Positions 43,375 to 55,045 of a DNA stretch of 64,000 bases are shown here, piece by piece. The notes under the pieces are model-generated. The model searched no databases, was not told the DNA's origin, and was given only the letters and a program-made list of their open reading frames with translations. Each line of letters opens with the position of its first letter. Position 1 is the stretch's first letter. Source of the DNA: Bisporella sp. PMI_857 (lineage: Eukaryota; Ascomycota; Leotiomycetes; Helotiales; Helotiaceae); assembly GCA_021307315.1 (NCBI GenBank), contig JAJSPD010000041.1:310001-374000 (forward strand), read 5' to 3'. Position numbers and translations under genes: made by a program.

Positions 43375-43927
43375 GGGTTACAGTTGGGCCAGGGTAGAAA
43401 AATCTTGGCCCGGGGTAGAAAAATCCTTGGCAAAACGCCAAGAAACGCTCTACTGGGCCAACTCTTTGTGCAACCATTTGTACCCTGGGTGAACTTAAGC
43501 GAAAACCAAATTTGGTTGAACTATGCTTGGCGGATGCACAATATAGGCTTAGCGTGTAAAAAACTGTATATTGTAAGCATATGCTTTGCATATGCTCATA
43601 ATTATTTTTACTACACACAGCTAGCATATGTTTAGCATACGCTGAACATATGCTAAACATATACTTCATAAGAAATTCTACACTAAGCTTATTTATTTAT
43701 TTATTTACAAATTCTTTTGTAATAGTCTTTATGGCCGAATTGATTGAGCAACGCAAAAGTACAGAGTTGTAACGTTTTTATTTCAAAGTTCAAAAGTTAT
43801 ATTGTACGCGTCGCTATAAAACGCGCTTCGCGTTTTCTTAGCGTGGCCTATTCTATGCTTGGCATATTCCAGGGTGAGATTTCTACCCTGGGCCAAGATT
43901 TTTCTACCCTGGCCCAACTGTAACCCC
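43375..43927. mobile_element. 553-bp MITE with ~47-bp TIRs and AAATACCATC duplication
   Basis: Ends read GGGTTACAGTTGGGCCAGGG inwards on both sides. The TIR continues with GTAGAAAAATCTTGGCCC and a second GGGTAGAAA block. It is flanked by AAATACCATC at 43365-43374 and 43928-43937. The 10-bp duplication points to a Mutator-like or related family. There is no coding capacity; CATATGC-rich inverted motifs occupy the interior. Confidence 0.85.
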
Positions 43928-44277
43928 AAATACCATCATTCCATTGCCAAGACAAAACGATGGTATTTGAGTCCTATTCCAAATAAAAGTGTGGTAATCT
44001 GGGGTTTTGGTCACTTTTTGATGGTATTCTAGTCATTTGCCGATAAATGAATGAATGAATGGTGTTACGGAATTTAGCAGAAGAGAAGAAGAGTTTTTTT
44101 TTTCATTAAACGCCTAGGTTTTTAACAATGCCTAGGCCATTCATCTCAACACCACAGCCCGGCCCAGCGTGAAAACGAGGCCCCTTCCCCCCCCCATCAT
44201 CTCCAAACTACACTTTTCACTTTTTATCCATCCATCAATCCATCCATCTCATCTTCGCCCCCGTGACGTGAGTGCGC
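43928..44277. other. Non-coding with short repeats
   Basis: Holds additional ATGGTATT-type motifs in inverted order, which suggests the MITE landed in an older repeat, and a short (GAAT)n run near 44048. No gene. Confidence 0.45.
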
Positions 44278-44769
44278 TCAGCAGATCTGGAAGTACTTGG
44301 GGTCGTTGGCGAGCGTGCTCTTGCAGAGTTTGATGGGGATGCACTGCGCCTTGGGCATGGTCGGGTCGTTACTCACGCATAAGTCGTTGGTGAAGTAATC
44401 CTCCATGTGTGGCGACCATGCGACGGCAGGTGCGCACTGCGTCCAGACGAGTGGTTATTAGTACGAAGGTTGCTATAATACTGCAGTGTAATACTGCCAT
44501 GGGTAAGTGGTGCATCATACATCATACAAGATGCAGTGGGAAGAGGGAGAGCAAGAGAGAGAAAGGGAGGGGGGAGCACGTACATAGTCCCCTAACGCTA
44601 TACCAGGCAGATAGAGGCAGGGGCCGATGGTGCTTCTCGAACCACCGTCCGTGCAGGAGCAGGCAAAGCTGCTGATGGGAAACGTCGTGGGCCATGGATC
44701 GTCCACTGCGGGAGCGGGAGCGGCCAGGACGGCAGGGAGAGCGAGAAGGGCAACCAAGAAGAACTGCAT
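44278..44769 (-). CDS. Small secreted cysteine-rich protein (effector-like), two exons
   Basis: Exon 1 (44769-44584) encodes 62 residues starting MQFFLVALLALPAVLA, a clear signal peptide with likely cleavage after ALA or APA. The intron 44437-44583 (147 bp) has a GTACGT donor, a GTACTAATAAC branch point and a GACGCAG acceptor. Exon 2 (44436-44278) adds 52 residues and ends in QIC-stop. The product is 114 aa. The mature part has eight cysteines: CSC pair, then single Cys in GPC, DYC, DLC, AQC, KLC and at the C-terminus. Eight Cys in under 95 residues suggests four disulfides and an apoplastic protein. No known family was recognised. A TATA-like stretch lies ~145 bp upstream. The intron signals and in-phase joining give good support for the gene model. 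Confidence 0.85.
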
Positions 44770-44844
44770 GATGATGACTGGTTGGTGGGAGTGGATGGAA
44801 AGAAGGAGCTTGATTGATTGATTGGTGGTAATGTGGTGTGGTGT

Positions 44845-44870
44845 GATGGTGATGGTGATGGTGATGGTGA
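44845..44870. repeat. (GATGGT)4 microsatellite
   Basis: Four GATGGT units in the probable 5' UTR of the secreted-protein gene. Confidence 0.85.
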
Positions 44871-44908
44871 GGAGAGGATGTGAGAGCTCGGGTTGTGGTT
44901 TGCATCTG

Positions 44909-44919
44909 ATATATATATA
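44909..44919 (-). promoter_or_regulatory. TATA-like element of the secreted-protein gene
   Basis: An 11-base AT alternation on the upstream side, about 140-150 bp before the ATG at 44769. Position and sequence fit a TATA box; inference only. Confidence 0.4.
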
Positions 44920-44929
44920 CTGTAGTCTG

Positions 44930-45774
44930 TACAGTAGGTTGTTAGACTATAAATCTATAATATCTCACCCGCTCGTAGCAAGTCCGCATCTCCAACCTTG
45001 TTCCCGTATGAACTGCATTACCAACTTGGCCGTTTAGATTGGATGTAACTATATGTTCGGCGCAACACTAAAGGGGCTCTCAGCCGATGAGACAAGTATT
45101 CATTCGTCGACCTCCGTATAGCTTCTGATCCCTCGCCCTGCAGGCATGCTGCACGGTCTTGGAGTATCGAACAGGTTTGTCCGATCTCATGTCTCCGAGG
45201 TACCATCGGCATTCCTGAGTATCAGCACGACTCGTAGAGGTATTTGTGGCCTGTCTCATACAGTACACGGATTTCGAGCCTTGGTAAGTAAGTATTGCAA
45301 GCATCGCTGCCTGCATAGTCATTGACAATTCCCGATGCTCGATCCACCGGCCGGGCAAAAACCGGGTAAAGCCAGGACATACAGTAACCTCGATGCACAT
45401 CGCGACCGGTTACAAAGGACAGTCCCCTCAACGCCACCAAGACCACCATTCTTCTACCCCACAGCGAGGATCGCAGTATAGTATAAAGTAAGCATAAGTA
45501 AGCCAATACAGACGACCATTCCGGTAATTGAGCCGGGCGCCGTTTCCATACACCGTACTGTATCTGCAGATATGGCAGATATGGCCGAGGTTATAACGTT
45601 AAGGTGATGATGATTTTAAAGCCGAGTCGAGTCGGCTTTGGGATTCTTCATTTAAATCAAGCAGATGGGGTGAGGTTTTCAGCTTCGACGGATAAAGAAC
45701 CGGGAGTCTCTTCCTTCAATTCATATCCATATTCATCCATAAGCGATGTGGATTCATGGCGGGCATGTCGCATG
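44930..45774. other. Intergenic
   Basis: No supported gene on either strand. Confidence 0.45.
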
Positions 45775-45935
45775 GTACGGAAGGGGTTGTAAGAAGTCAA
45801 GAGCCGCCCTTGCAAGGCGGTGAGAAGTTTAGGCCAACCAAAAGTATAGAATATTGGCCACCACTCCATAAATTCCCTTTTATAGCGAAGGCAGAATTAA
45901 GACGGCTCTTGACTTCTTACGACCCCCTTCCGTAC
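45775..45935. mobile_element. 161-bp hairpin MITE
   Basis: Ends in inverted repeats of about 33 bp: GTACGGAAGGGG followed by GTAAGAAGTCAAGAGCCG on both sides, with one indel and a couple of substitutions. No coding capacity, and the target duplication is unclear because the right flank is a TACTGTAC-type repeat. Confidence 0.75.
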
Positions 45936-46134
45936 TGTACTAGTACTGTACTGTCCTGTCCCATACTGTCCTGTAAGGCGAGGAAAAAAAGTTCGCCCCG
46001 CCTCCGCGGGTATGAATCCTAAATCTGCACTCCCCCGCAAGTACTCCGTACAGTAACATGCCATGCATGCCGCGGTGGGGTTCTAGGGGCTCAATTATTC
46101 AGAGTTTTCGGACGGTCGGTCGGGAGCAGTGTAA

Positions 46135-46385
46135 TAACAAACTAATCAACTCTGATTTGATTTGATTAGGAAAATCAAATAATCAAAATAATCAAATCAC
46201 TAATCAACTCTCTTTAATATAATAATAAATTGAAATTTGACTTGAAATTATTAATAAGTAAAAATTTGAAAATTTTAAATATTTCGGGCAGAATATTCAC
46301 CGCCTTCTTAATTAGGTTGACCGCCTTCCAAATTCATCACTAATCAAACTAATCAAACTAATCATGATTAGTATAATTCAGGCTT
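46135..46385. repeat. AT-rich (AATCAAA)n-type repeats
   Basis: Repeated TAATCAAAC/AATCAAAT motifs on both sides of an AT-rich core, ending next to a LINE tail. Confidence 0.6.
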
Positions 46386-46392
46386 GATTTGA

Positions 46393-46684
46393 TTTATTAT
46401 TATTATTATTCCTTTTAACGTGCTGTATCAGTCGAGGACTATGTAACACGGCTAGGCCCCCGGGCCTGGCCCTCAGGCAGGCCCTTCTCGTGAGCTTCGC
46501 GATCCTAATAACAGTAACAAATACTGTGGTTCTGAATGTGCTTTGTCCGAGAGTAAAAAGGAAAACGCAGGAGCCCAAGTACCTACAAGGACTGTACTAG
46601 CCAATATTAATAGACTAGTAGCCTTAACATACTTCTTCCAAAAACCTCTCATATGTTCCAGTGAATGTTGGGGATCGAGTCCCT
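46393..46684 (-). repeat. LINE 3' end with (TAA)n tail, copy 2
   Basis: Inverted partner of 43085-43339. It shares the distal and proximal blocks but has a different middle (about 46440-46550). 5'-truncated insertion with tail at the low-coordinate side. Confidence 0.8.
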
Positions 46685-47724
46685 GTATATAGCCAAAGCA
46701 TTCTCTCTTTTCCTTCCCTTTGACTCTCAAAGCCACTTCTAAACTCTTCTCTTCTTCTGCAAATACCCTCCCCTTTCTGCCGGCCCTGCTGTTTCCTTCC
46801 CAAAGCTTATTCTCGTCGTTTTCTTAGTAGTCAACACCGTCATGGCTCGTACTAGGTGCCCGGAGGTTAGTCCCCCTTGGCGAAGGGCATGGAAACCGCA
46901 AAAAAGTAGGTAGATATAGTTGTAAAGAATTGCTTCGATGTCGAATTGAGGCTCAAAATAAAAGTGGGTCGAGTGAAAATTTTGCTCCAGAGGGTATTCG
47001 ACTGACTGTCGCCCTGCCAGCGCGCAGGTAACCAAGCGGCAAGTACTGTAGAATAGGTTTTGCCTTATACGAAGGCTTGTAGTCTTTGATTCGAGTTGAA
47101 AGGGCCTCTGTTTCGTGTGTGCGTTGCATACGACTCCAGCTCGAATTGACTCAATCTCGGCTCTCCAGACGTAAACGCTGAAGGTTCGTAGAGGGCACCA
47201 CATACAGGTGTTGAGTCTTCGCCCTCCGTGAGCGAAAGCTTCTTTTCTCGGAGATCTTCGTCACGAAAACCGCTCTGGAACCTACTATAGCTGGCGGAGT
47301 GAGGCGCAATCAACTCATCTCGCCCGCTTCTCAGTGGACTCAATTCACCGACTCTCAGGGTCATGTTCCACGCCAAAGCCACGCGCGCCTGCAGCCGATT
47401 GGTTGCGTGTCCGAGACAGGGGATCTGAATTGGAAGGTCGATAGAGAGCTGCTTGCTGACATTCTTGAACTTTGCGCTTCTTCGGGGATGAGGTGTGATC
47501 TGAATATAGATGTAGATAGAAGCCAGACCAGGCACAGTAGAGGGGGTCGCTGGCCATGGTAACATGGTGAAGTGGGGTGCGTTGGCCAATTCCAGCACGC
47601 GTCGGCGCTTTCCGGCATTGCGGCTGATGAGGCTGCTGGAACCGAGTACAGTATGATCACTCCACAGCCCAGCCTAAAATAACAGCTTAATTCAGCTGCA
47701 CCGCCTAGCATACGTCGAAGGCAT
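46685..47724. other. Intergenic
   Basis: Several overlapping frames of 60-177 codons occur, none with a recognisable motif or start context. Confidence 0.4.
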
Positions 47725-48654
47725 ATGCTGATTTCCCTAATCCCTGCCAAAGCCCGTCAATTCCCTCTCTTCGCTACCATCAAAATGCAGTCGTCGTCAC
47801 CAGCGCCGCCAGCTCGAAGTCCGTCAAACCTAAGAAATCTGGCGCTGCTAGCATTCTCTACGACACCTTTCGATCCCGAGCATCATCATGCTTGTTTCGC
47901 TAGTCTTCCACCAAAGCTAAAGAAAGTGATCCTGCAATCTGCAATCTGCCCCGGCGAACCTCTAGTCCTTGGCCGGGATGCCCACGAGCCATATCGAAAA
48001 GTTGCCGTCGCTCTGTTTCTCACATCTAAGCAGATGTACAAGGATGCGGCTTCTGTCTTCTACAGCCACATACAGATCAACAGCTGGTCATTCAGTGGCC
48101 TTGCCGAGCGCTTCTTCACAGGGACGCTCAGTCCTCGGAACTGGGTGAGGAAGTTGAGCATTCGCTTCCAAGTCAAAGACGATATATCACAGTTCGAGAC
48201 ATTGTTTCCCGCGCCCTTGCGCAGCATGTTGGAGCATGGAGACCTGCAGGAGTTAGAGGTAATCATCGGGACCAAAGCACCTCGCAAGACCTTGTTTGGC
48301 AGCCCTTCACCCGATAACTTCCAGATGGCACGACTACAAGTTGGAGAGAATAAAGATCAGGAACTGGTTGGGTTTATGTTTGTCACTGAGGCGCCTTTTC
48401 AAGGGCTCCTGCATCTGCTAGGAGACCCTCGTTTCAAAGCGGTGACGATGTGGATCGAAGCCTTGTACCATTTGGGCTGTTGGTGTCCTTTTCATGCCCA
48501 GGACGCCGAAACAGAGTGCAGTCTATATGAAGGGTTCAGGCCTCTTCTGAGAGAGGATTTTGGAGGTGATATGCCGCTTCTTGTACTGGATTGGAAGAGA
48601 GTGGTAAAAACTTTCCTAGGGGCTAAAGTGCTGAAGCGCTCAAGGAGAAAATGA
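47725..48654 (+). CDS. Hypothetical protein, F-box/2EXR-like style
   Basis: Single-exon frame of 309 codons from ATG 47725 (alternative ATG 47785). The pattern FASLPPKLKKVILQSAIC, then VALFLTSKQMYKDAASVFYS and a string of alternating strands, resembles fungal F-box-like or 2EXR-type proteins. In these, an L-P-x-E/K-L-R/K segment is followed by L-x-T-S/C-K-x-h-Y-x-E/D-A. The canonical F-box Pro is present but the rest is weak, so this is a tentative analogy. A Cys-rich stretch, LGCWCPFHAQDAETEC, occurs near residue 255. It ends in basic residues (KRSRRK). No premature stops. Probably a host gene of unknown role. Confidence 0.6.
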   Translation: MLISLIPAKARQFPLFATIKMQSSSPAPPARSPSNLRNLALLAFSTTPFDPEHHHACFASLPPKLKKVILQSAICPGEPLVLGRDAHEPYRKVAVALFLTSKQMYKDAASVFYSHIQINSWSFSGLAERFFTGTLSPRNWVRKLSIRFQVKDDISQFETLFPAPLRSMLEHGDLQELEVIIGTKAPRKTLFGSPSPDNFQMARLQVGENKDQELVGFMFVTEAPFQGLLHLLGDPRFKAVTMWIEALYHLGCWCPFHAQDAETECSLYEGFRPLLREDFGGDMPLLVLDWKRVVKTFLGAKVLKRSRRK

Positions 48655-50201
48655 TTGCTTGAGGATGAGCCCAAAGGCAACTGACCCTGATTTTGTTAAA
48701 CAAAGCGATTTGCTTGTCATCTGCGCCTATTTCGACATCCAAACAGAGACGTTATACCACAATACTGCCGAGTACTTGATCCATCAGGGAAGGAATTTGG
48801 ATGTTCAAGCCTCTTACTGCAGTCATCGGCTGGAAGCTAAAGATTTCAGCGGGGAAAACAGCAGGACTTGTTAATACCAATTTCCACTACTTCTAAAAGT
48901 TCAAGGCTTCTCTTGCAGTCATCAGCTAGAAGCGAAAGACCTCGGTGGACAACCTGCTGTGCGAGGAGAGGCTGGCTGAACCAGAGTCAAGGGCAAGCCA
49001 GTTGACTCAATCTTTAGAAGAAGACGCACCCTGTCACGAGACGAATCTATAGTTTAGGAATCACAAAACTTTTCTTGGCAAGTCTACGGAGTTGTTATTA
49101 ATATGTCACTTTCTTTAACCATTCTCCTTGAAGAGACCCCTTAGCAACAAGAAAAAGACTGCGGTTGATCATGCTGTCGATCGTTCTAATCACGCCACTG
49201 ATCGCCGCTTCAGCTGTCCCCCCCCTGCTTAATCGCGACCATTGGAGTCTCTTCAAAATTCGGAGCGCTCGGGGAAAGGCTCTACTTCGTACATGCCCGA
49301 ATATTCCAACAAAATCAAGGCCGTGCACCTAGTGTGAAGATGTCTCCACAATAGGTATAGCCAATGGCTATAAGACATTTGGAACGCCGCTTTTAGACTA
49401 TATTCCAAGGAATCAACTAAATGATGTTTTAATTCCAGCGAAAGGAAGCAAAATTTTCCAAAAGCAGCATTGCCAAGCAATTTTATATGGAGACGGTGTG
49501 GCTGTTGAAATATTTGGGCATGTACGAAGTAGTCTTGGCTTGAAATAATGGTATTTCAGAAATATCGGCACTTTTTGATGGTATTTGAGATATTAACCTT
49601 TAAGAGAATTCAAATGGTACGGAAGGTACTTGATTCCCATAGGCGGAACTAGCGAACTCCAATGACATCATGGAAGTACGTCACGGCGTCCTAGCCTCGA
49701 ACATTCTAGAACACTTGGCAAATCTGTGCAGTCAATTTGAACGGAAAAATGTTTTCAATTCGACTGTTCTAACGTCAGAATTATCTGACCACCACGAATC
49801 CAGAAGTCGTCCCAATCGTCGGAGGGTTATGGAACCGGTAAGTGCACGGGAGTCTGACGATGTCGCAAACACAATGCCTATTTGAAGCACGCCTAGTCAT
49901 AATCGAAAATGTGGGAGACCTATCCTGAAAATGTCAAGATCTCGAATCCAGTGACTTTCATACTTTTATGAAGCTATTCACAACTTTGTATAAGCCGCAC
50001 GAGCCAGCTCGTGAACTAACACAAAAGACAGATTTCCTTTATTGTAATCAATCAATTCAACCAAGTCGCAATTGTCCACGTACTTGCACTCGTTCCGTGA
50101 CAGAAAATATCTTACAACAAATCTGTTCTCACCTGCCAACTACTTCTGACATAATACATATCCTTCAGCTCGCCTCGCGTTTAAAATTAATTGAGATAAG
50201 A
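48655..50201. other. Intergenic with a short direct duplication
   Basis: About 55 bp at 48803-48860 (GTTCAAGCCTCTTACTGCAG...) is repeated imperfectly at 48899-48953. An ATGGTATTT motif near 49550-49585 also occurs around the MITE at 43-44 kb. No gene supported. Confidence 0.45.
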
Positions 50202-51523
50202 TTAAATGATATTATAAACAATTTTCTCCCCGCTGATCGGTCGCAGATAATCCTTCGCCTGGCTCTCCGAAGACTTGTCCGAAGCAATGTTCGACCCAAG
50301 AAGTGCAAATCCCTCCGACACGATCTTCTCAAGGCCACCTGGCATATGGCGAACCGGATTAGGTACCAGCTTGGCTCGTCCTGACGAAGCCTCCGAACCG
50401 AGATAATCAAAGAATTCTTTTGCGAATGTGTGTGCTTTAGGATTAGCCGGCAGAGTAACGCCTGCGTCGAGATTGTTAATAATGGCCGGCACTACCAAGT
50501 TTACAAGAGACCCTTTCTTACCTTGATATCCGATTTCGACCCCTAGGGCTTCCCACACCGCGCCAATGATTGGTTTGATCTTCAGTTTCGAGATATCAAA
50601 CTTCCCAACAACTGGGCTTCGGAACACTGCAAACCTGCCTTGCGGTCCAAATGTGCTCTCAGTCAGTTGAACTGACGGTCCCTGGGAAAAGGCGTCGAGG
50701 GCATACTGAACCCCACCCCTCGCCCCAGCCGCCTCTCGGACTTTTCCGGGCCAGTCTGAATCTCGATAATCCACCAGTAGGTCATACTTATACGGTGCCT
50801 CCAGTAACATGGCATGTTTCGATGCGCTGGCTGCTCCAATCAGCCGAATATTTGTTCCGGAAGTCTGCTCTGCCAGTCTGACCAGCTGGGCAGCGAAGAG
50901 CCCGAGGGACGACGTGGCGCCGTAGATGAAGACATTTACGGGCTCACCTTCTGCAAAGTTGAGCCAGTCGAAGCTCCCAGTCTGGTGGAAAGGACAAGGG
51001 AGTTGTAGTCGGTCAAAAACACCCTGTGCGGCGGTGAGGCCGCACATGCTGATTGTAGCGGCAGCTTCGAAAGAGATGCTAGTAGGAACATTCCAGGTCA
51101 GATCAAAGTCAACTGCAATATGCTCGGCGAATGCGCCCGGACGGTCATTGATAGAGCAAGCTACATGAGATTCTGAATTAGCAGCAGGCTTATTGAGAAA
51201 CGAAGAGGAGAATTTTATTCGATTTGTATAATCTCTTTTTACTTACCACCTTGCACGAAGCCAGCGACTCGTGCCCCGATTTTGGCTCGCTGATCAGCAA
51301 GTCCAACAAGATCCGCACTAACCTGAGTCACCACTCCAGCAAAATCGCTCCCTACGACGCGACGTTCCTGGGCGGCGACGGGGTTGACAGTGTAAACCAA
51401 ATCCACGTGGTTCAGGGCCACAGCCTGAACATGAACGAGAATTTGCTTCGGGCCTGGTACCGGAACCGGAATATCCTGAACACTGACGGACCGGTCCTTT
51501 GAGGTCAGAACCAAGGCTCTCAT
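50202..51523 (-). CDS. Medium-chain dehydrogenase/reductase (trans-enoyl reductase-like), two exons
   Basis: Exon 1 runs from ATG 51523 to 51247. The intron 51161-51246 (86 bp) has a GTAAGT donor, TGCTAAT branch and ATGTAG acceptor. Exon 2 runs 51160 to TAA at 50202. The product is ~411 aa. N-terminal GroES-like fold: PGPKQILVHVQAVALNHVDL and VGSDFAGVV. NADPH-binding Rossmann region: VFIYGATSSLGLFAAQL. C-terminal ISGEKIVYNII is the usual MDR end. No structural or catalytic zinc cysteines are visible, as in LovC/ToxD-type enoyl reductases and quinone oxidoreductases. The likely reaction is NADPH-dependent reduction of an activated double bond; the substrate is unknown. No polyketide synthase or other cluster gene is in the window, so a pathway cannot be assigned. 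Intact. Confidence 0.88.
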
Positions 51524-52610
51524 GGTGTCCGTTACGGTTGTTGCTGCTGCTGTTATTGTTGGTAGGCAAAGATCAGGTGACTCGACGTTCGTAAGTGAAA
51601 GTCAGCTGGCCTTGCTTGAGTGATGGTGCAAGGAACGCTTTGCCATAAGAGAAGTGTGAAGAGATACTGTACCCTGTCCGCACATCACGTCCGCTACGGA
51701 GACATCGTTGCCCCATTTTAAAGTCATCACTGGTCTCCGAGTTTCGCACGTGGTCAGCACAAATATTGTACATGATCACACTCCAATGCTGAGGTGCGGA
51801 CCTTTAGATCGATTAATCTGCACCGGATATGCAGGTCATCAAGAAATTGATTCAGGCGCACCCAAATTTAAATATGGAACTGCAGAGCGTACAATCTTCG
51901 TGCTGACCAAGTGTGAAGAGTGGAGACTGATGATGACTTTACAATTGGACCTCTATTCTAGACCCATCTATGCTAGGCAATAGGAAATAGCGTATAAGTG
52001 GCAACTGGTTTAGGTTCATATTGCCATTGCTTGAATATGGCCAATTGCATTTGGATAGTTCTGGCGGAAGTGAAGAGTAACTTCATGTCATCCTTTGGGA
52101 GAGTATGGTGGCTCAAGAAAAAGCGCTTATCATATCTGTACCACTTCAAATTCTGCATGTCATCAAAAGCGAAGGAGCTCGAGAGGCACAACGACAATTA
52201 GAGGCGGGGGGGGATGAGCAAGGTTCGGGACCATGACATGGTTTTCCTGATACTGTAATGGCATTTGGCCAACTTGGTGAAGTGACAACCACCCGCGGCA
52301 CAGCTTAGGAATGAATAATCACGTGGTCAGCTGCGAAAGCAGACGACATAAAGGATAATGAAACTAAGCCATTTAGAGTAATACGTTTTGCACCAGGCTC
52401 GGTAAAACTGCTATTCTTACAGCCCGTTTTTTTGCAATTCTTACGGTTCTGAACCAGATTGGGCAAGAGGACGGAGGTTTCGGCCACTGAGTCGAGCAGT
52501 GTTGGTCACATGGTAGCCATTGGCTCAGGGGTTAAGAGTTGCAGAGTGGATTCCTTCTCCCTTCCTCTCTTTCTCTCTACTGTAGTATTCGCTCATATGT
52601 CAGTAATATG
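51524..52610. other. Intergenic
   Basis: Probable promoter of the reductase gene at the low end. No further gene supported. Confidence 0.45.
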
Positions 52611-52767
52611 TAATATGCCGTCCGCAACTCTTTGCAGGGATAATATGCTGTCCGCGACTCTTGCAGGAGCCCTACTAGGGGAATATGCTGTCCGCAACTC
52701 TGGCAAGGGTAATACGCCGTCCGCAACACTAGCGGTGAAATTATACTTGTCCGCAAATCTTGCAGGA
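52611..52767. repeat. Minisatellite, five degenerate ~30-bp units
   Basis: Units start near 52611, 52641, 52681, 52710 and 52739 and follow the pattern AATATGCTGTCCGCAACTCT plus TGCAGG; the second unit has a 10-bp extra. Degenerate between units. Confidence 0.75.
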
Positions 52768-54034
52768 ATTTTGGCAGGTGGTCCCACAACTCTTGTAGCA
52801 GGGTCATGTCGGAGCTGGCGATGGGAACGAAGAGGACAATGCTTGGGTAGCTACTGATAGGGCTTCCATTGTCATCACTGGATATGGCAAAGGCCTAAGA
52901 TTACTACCGGCATGCTGGCTCCATTGTGCGGACGGTATCACCAGTGGTGGTATTGACTTAACTTTAATGTCAGCGCGGACACGATGATCTCGGTAGGTCT
53001 GAAAATGGATGACCATCCGTGAAATGAGCTCTCAAAGTCAGTACAGATGCGACCTTCCCTAGTTAAGTTTTATTTGGACCGCAAATGATGTCCACGCCTA
53101 GTTGGCGGTCTTCAGTTGACCTCCTCCAGTTAATGACCTGGAATTAATGACATCTCTCATTGATGACCTGCCACAGTTAGGGTCGAATCTTAATGTCAGT
53201 GCGGACGTGATGACCTACTTCAGTTGATGACCTACTTAGTTGTAAGTGGGCAAATGGTCCATTGCCAAGTATGTGCTTAGCTCCTCACTGTCCAACGCCG
53301 TTGCTGTAAGGTTATGTGCAAATTGAAGGGGAAAATTTGGGATCGACCCTCTCCCCGTCCTGTGATACCCAAAGAATTCAGTTCTCTCATGTTCTCTAAG
53401 TTATTCTTGCTCTATATTGCCTGAGGAGTACCGTGAAAACTATAAAATGTGCTGCCTTCCTGCAAGTATTGTTTAAGATTCCCCATCAAGTCCATCCTTG
53501 TTCCTTAACCCCCTCCTCACTTCCCACGTCTCTCTCCCAGGATCTATGGAGGTTTTCCATGCCAAGAGAACGTCTTACAATGTTTGTTTGCCTCTCGTGT
53601 CCATATGAAGTTCAAAGCCCAGTTACGTTGGTGAGGACTATGCAGGGGTCATTGGTTCCAACAAAGGAAGTTGGTATTGGCTGCTCATTTGCAGATTCGA
53701 TACGCAGGATTATCTCACTAAGGTATTGACTGAGGTATGTAACGTGCACGTAGATCAATTGAGGAAATAGAGCGGTTAGATATGGATTTTGTTGTGTGAT
53801 TGCAAAAGTTCTGTTCTCGCGCATGTGGTGTTTGTTTCCAGGGTACGAGTACCACATCATTATTGCCTCAGGCCTCAACAAATTATTTTGCCTCTGGTCT
53901 ACCTTTGTAAACAAGGCAACACATGGCAATGCACTTTCATGCCTTATAATTAATAACACGAAATGAACAAGTGTACCTTATTCATACAAAAATTACAATA
54001 ACAATATTCTGCATGGACCAGTTTACTTCAGAGG
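52768..54034. other. Intergenic with scattered repeated motifs
   Basis: TTAATGTCAGYGCGGAC occurs near 52962 and 53193, and CAGTTGATGACCT/CAGTTAATGACCT several times between 53110 and 53240. No gene supported. Confidence 0.5.
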
Positions 54035-55028
54035 ATGGCATCAGAACTTGAAAACCTTCGGAAAGAGCTTGAGAATGCACAACGCCGCGAGCAAGAAGCA
54101 CAAAGACGCGAGGTAGAAGAGCGACGACACCGTGAGGAAGAGCAGCGACTCCGTGAAGAAGCACAAAGACGCGAGGCAGACGAGCGACGACGCCGTGAAG
54201 AAGAGCAGCGACTCCGTGAAGAAGAGCAGCGACTCCGCAAAGAAGAACGACAATCATACGAGAGAAGAACAGGAAAATCAACCCTGCCTGAGTTCCTCGA
54301 TGCATGCCATACCCACCTCTACCTCGGCCTCACCATACAGCCTGACAGTACACAGTCTACGCAGGGTAATGCTGCCAATGCTGGGAATAAGCCGCGCCCC
54401 GATCGGATCTTGCCATGGCCAAATTTCCACGACCAGCAGGCAGGAATATGGGATGCTTTGATGGAGTCGGAATTTGTGCTAGAACGACATTTCACCTCTT
54501 TACACACGCTCGAAGAATTAGGAGAGGTAGTTCGGCGGCGCCAGATGGGGTCTGAGTTAGATCTCAACAGCTTTGCTCGCTTCACGGTCGAAGACTCGGT
54601 TGCCCAGATCGTTGAGCGCCTGTACGAAGACACCGTATTGCGATCCCGCTTTGGTCTCAGAGGTTCTATCAGGTTCGAAAATCATAGCAGCACTTTTAGT
54701 CCTGATCGAGCAGCAGAAGGAATTTAATCACTTAGTATCTCTGCAGGCCCACGATGCTCTAAACGCCTCCAAACTAGTGCGGGCAGTAATCAGACTGTCG
54801 CTACATCATCAATGCACCCATCCCGTCCGCGGGCAGACCAGTTTTGTGTTTACAACATATCGGGTAGAGATGGGGAGATGGAGCATCGCGTCGCAGCGTT
54901 GACAATAGAATATAAAGCGCCGCATAAATTGACCTTGGCTCATATCAATGAGGGGCTCGGAGAGATGGATTTGAACGAGGTGGTGGAGCAATGCGACAAC
55001 GAGAGCGTGGCAGTCCGCTGCCGTCGTC

Positions 55029-55045
55029 TTACCTCAGTTTCCTCA
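55029..55045. repeat. Left TIR of the DUF6589/RecQ element
   Basis: Ten terminal bases TTACCTCAGT match the right end exactly; the next seven match with one gap and one change. Confidence 0.85.

Noticed and set aside
50202..51523. Secondary-metabolite cluster around the enoyl-reductase-like gene
   Set aside because: No synthase, transporter or pathway regulator lies next to it.
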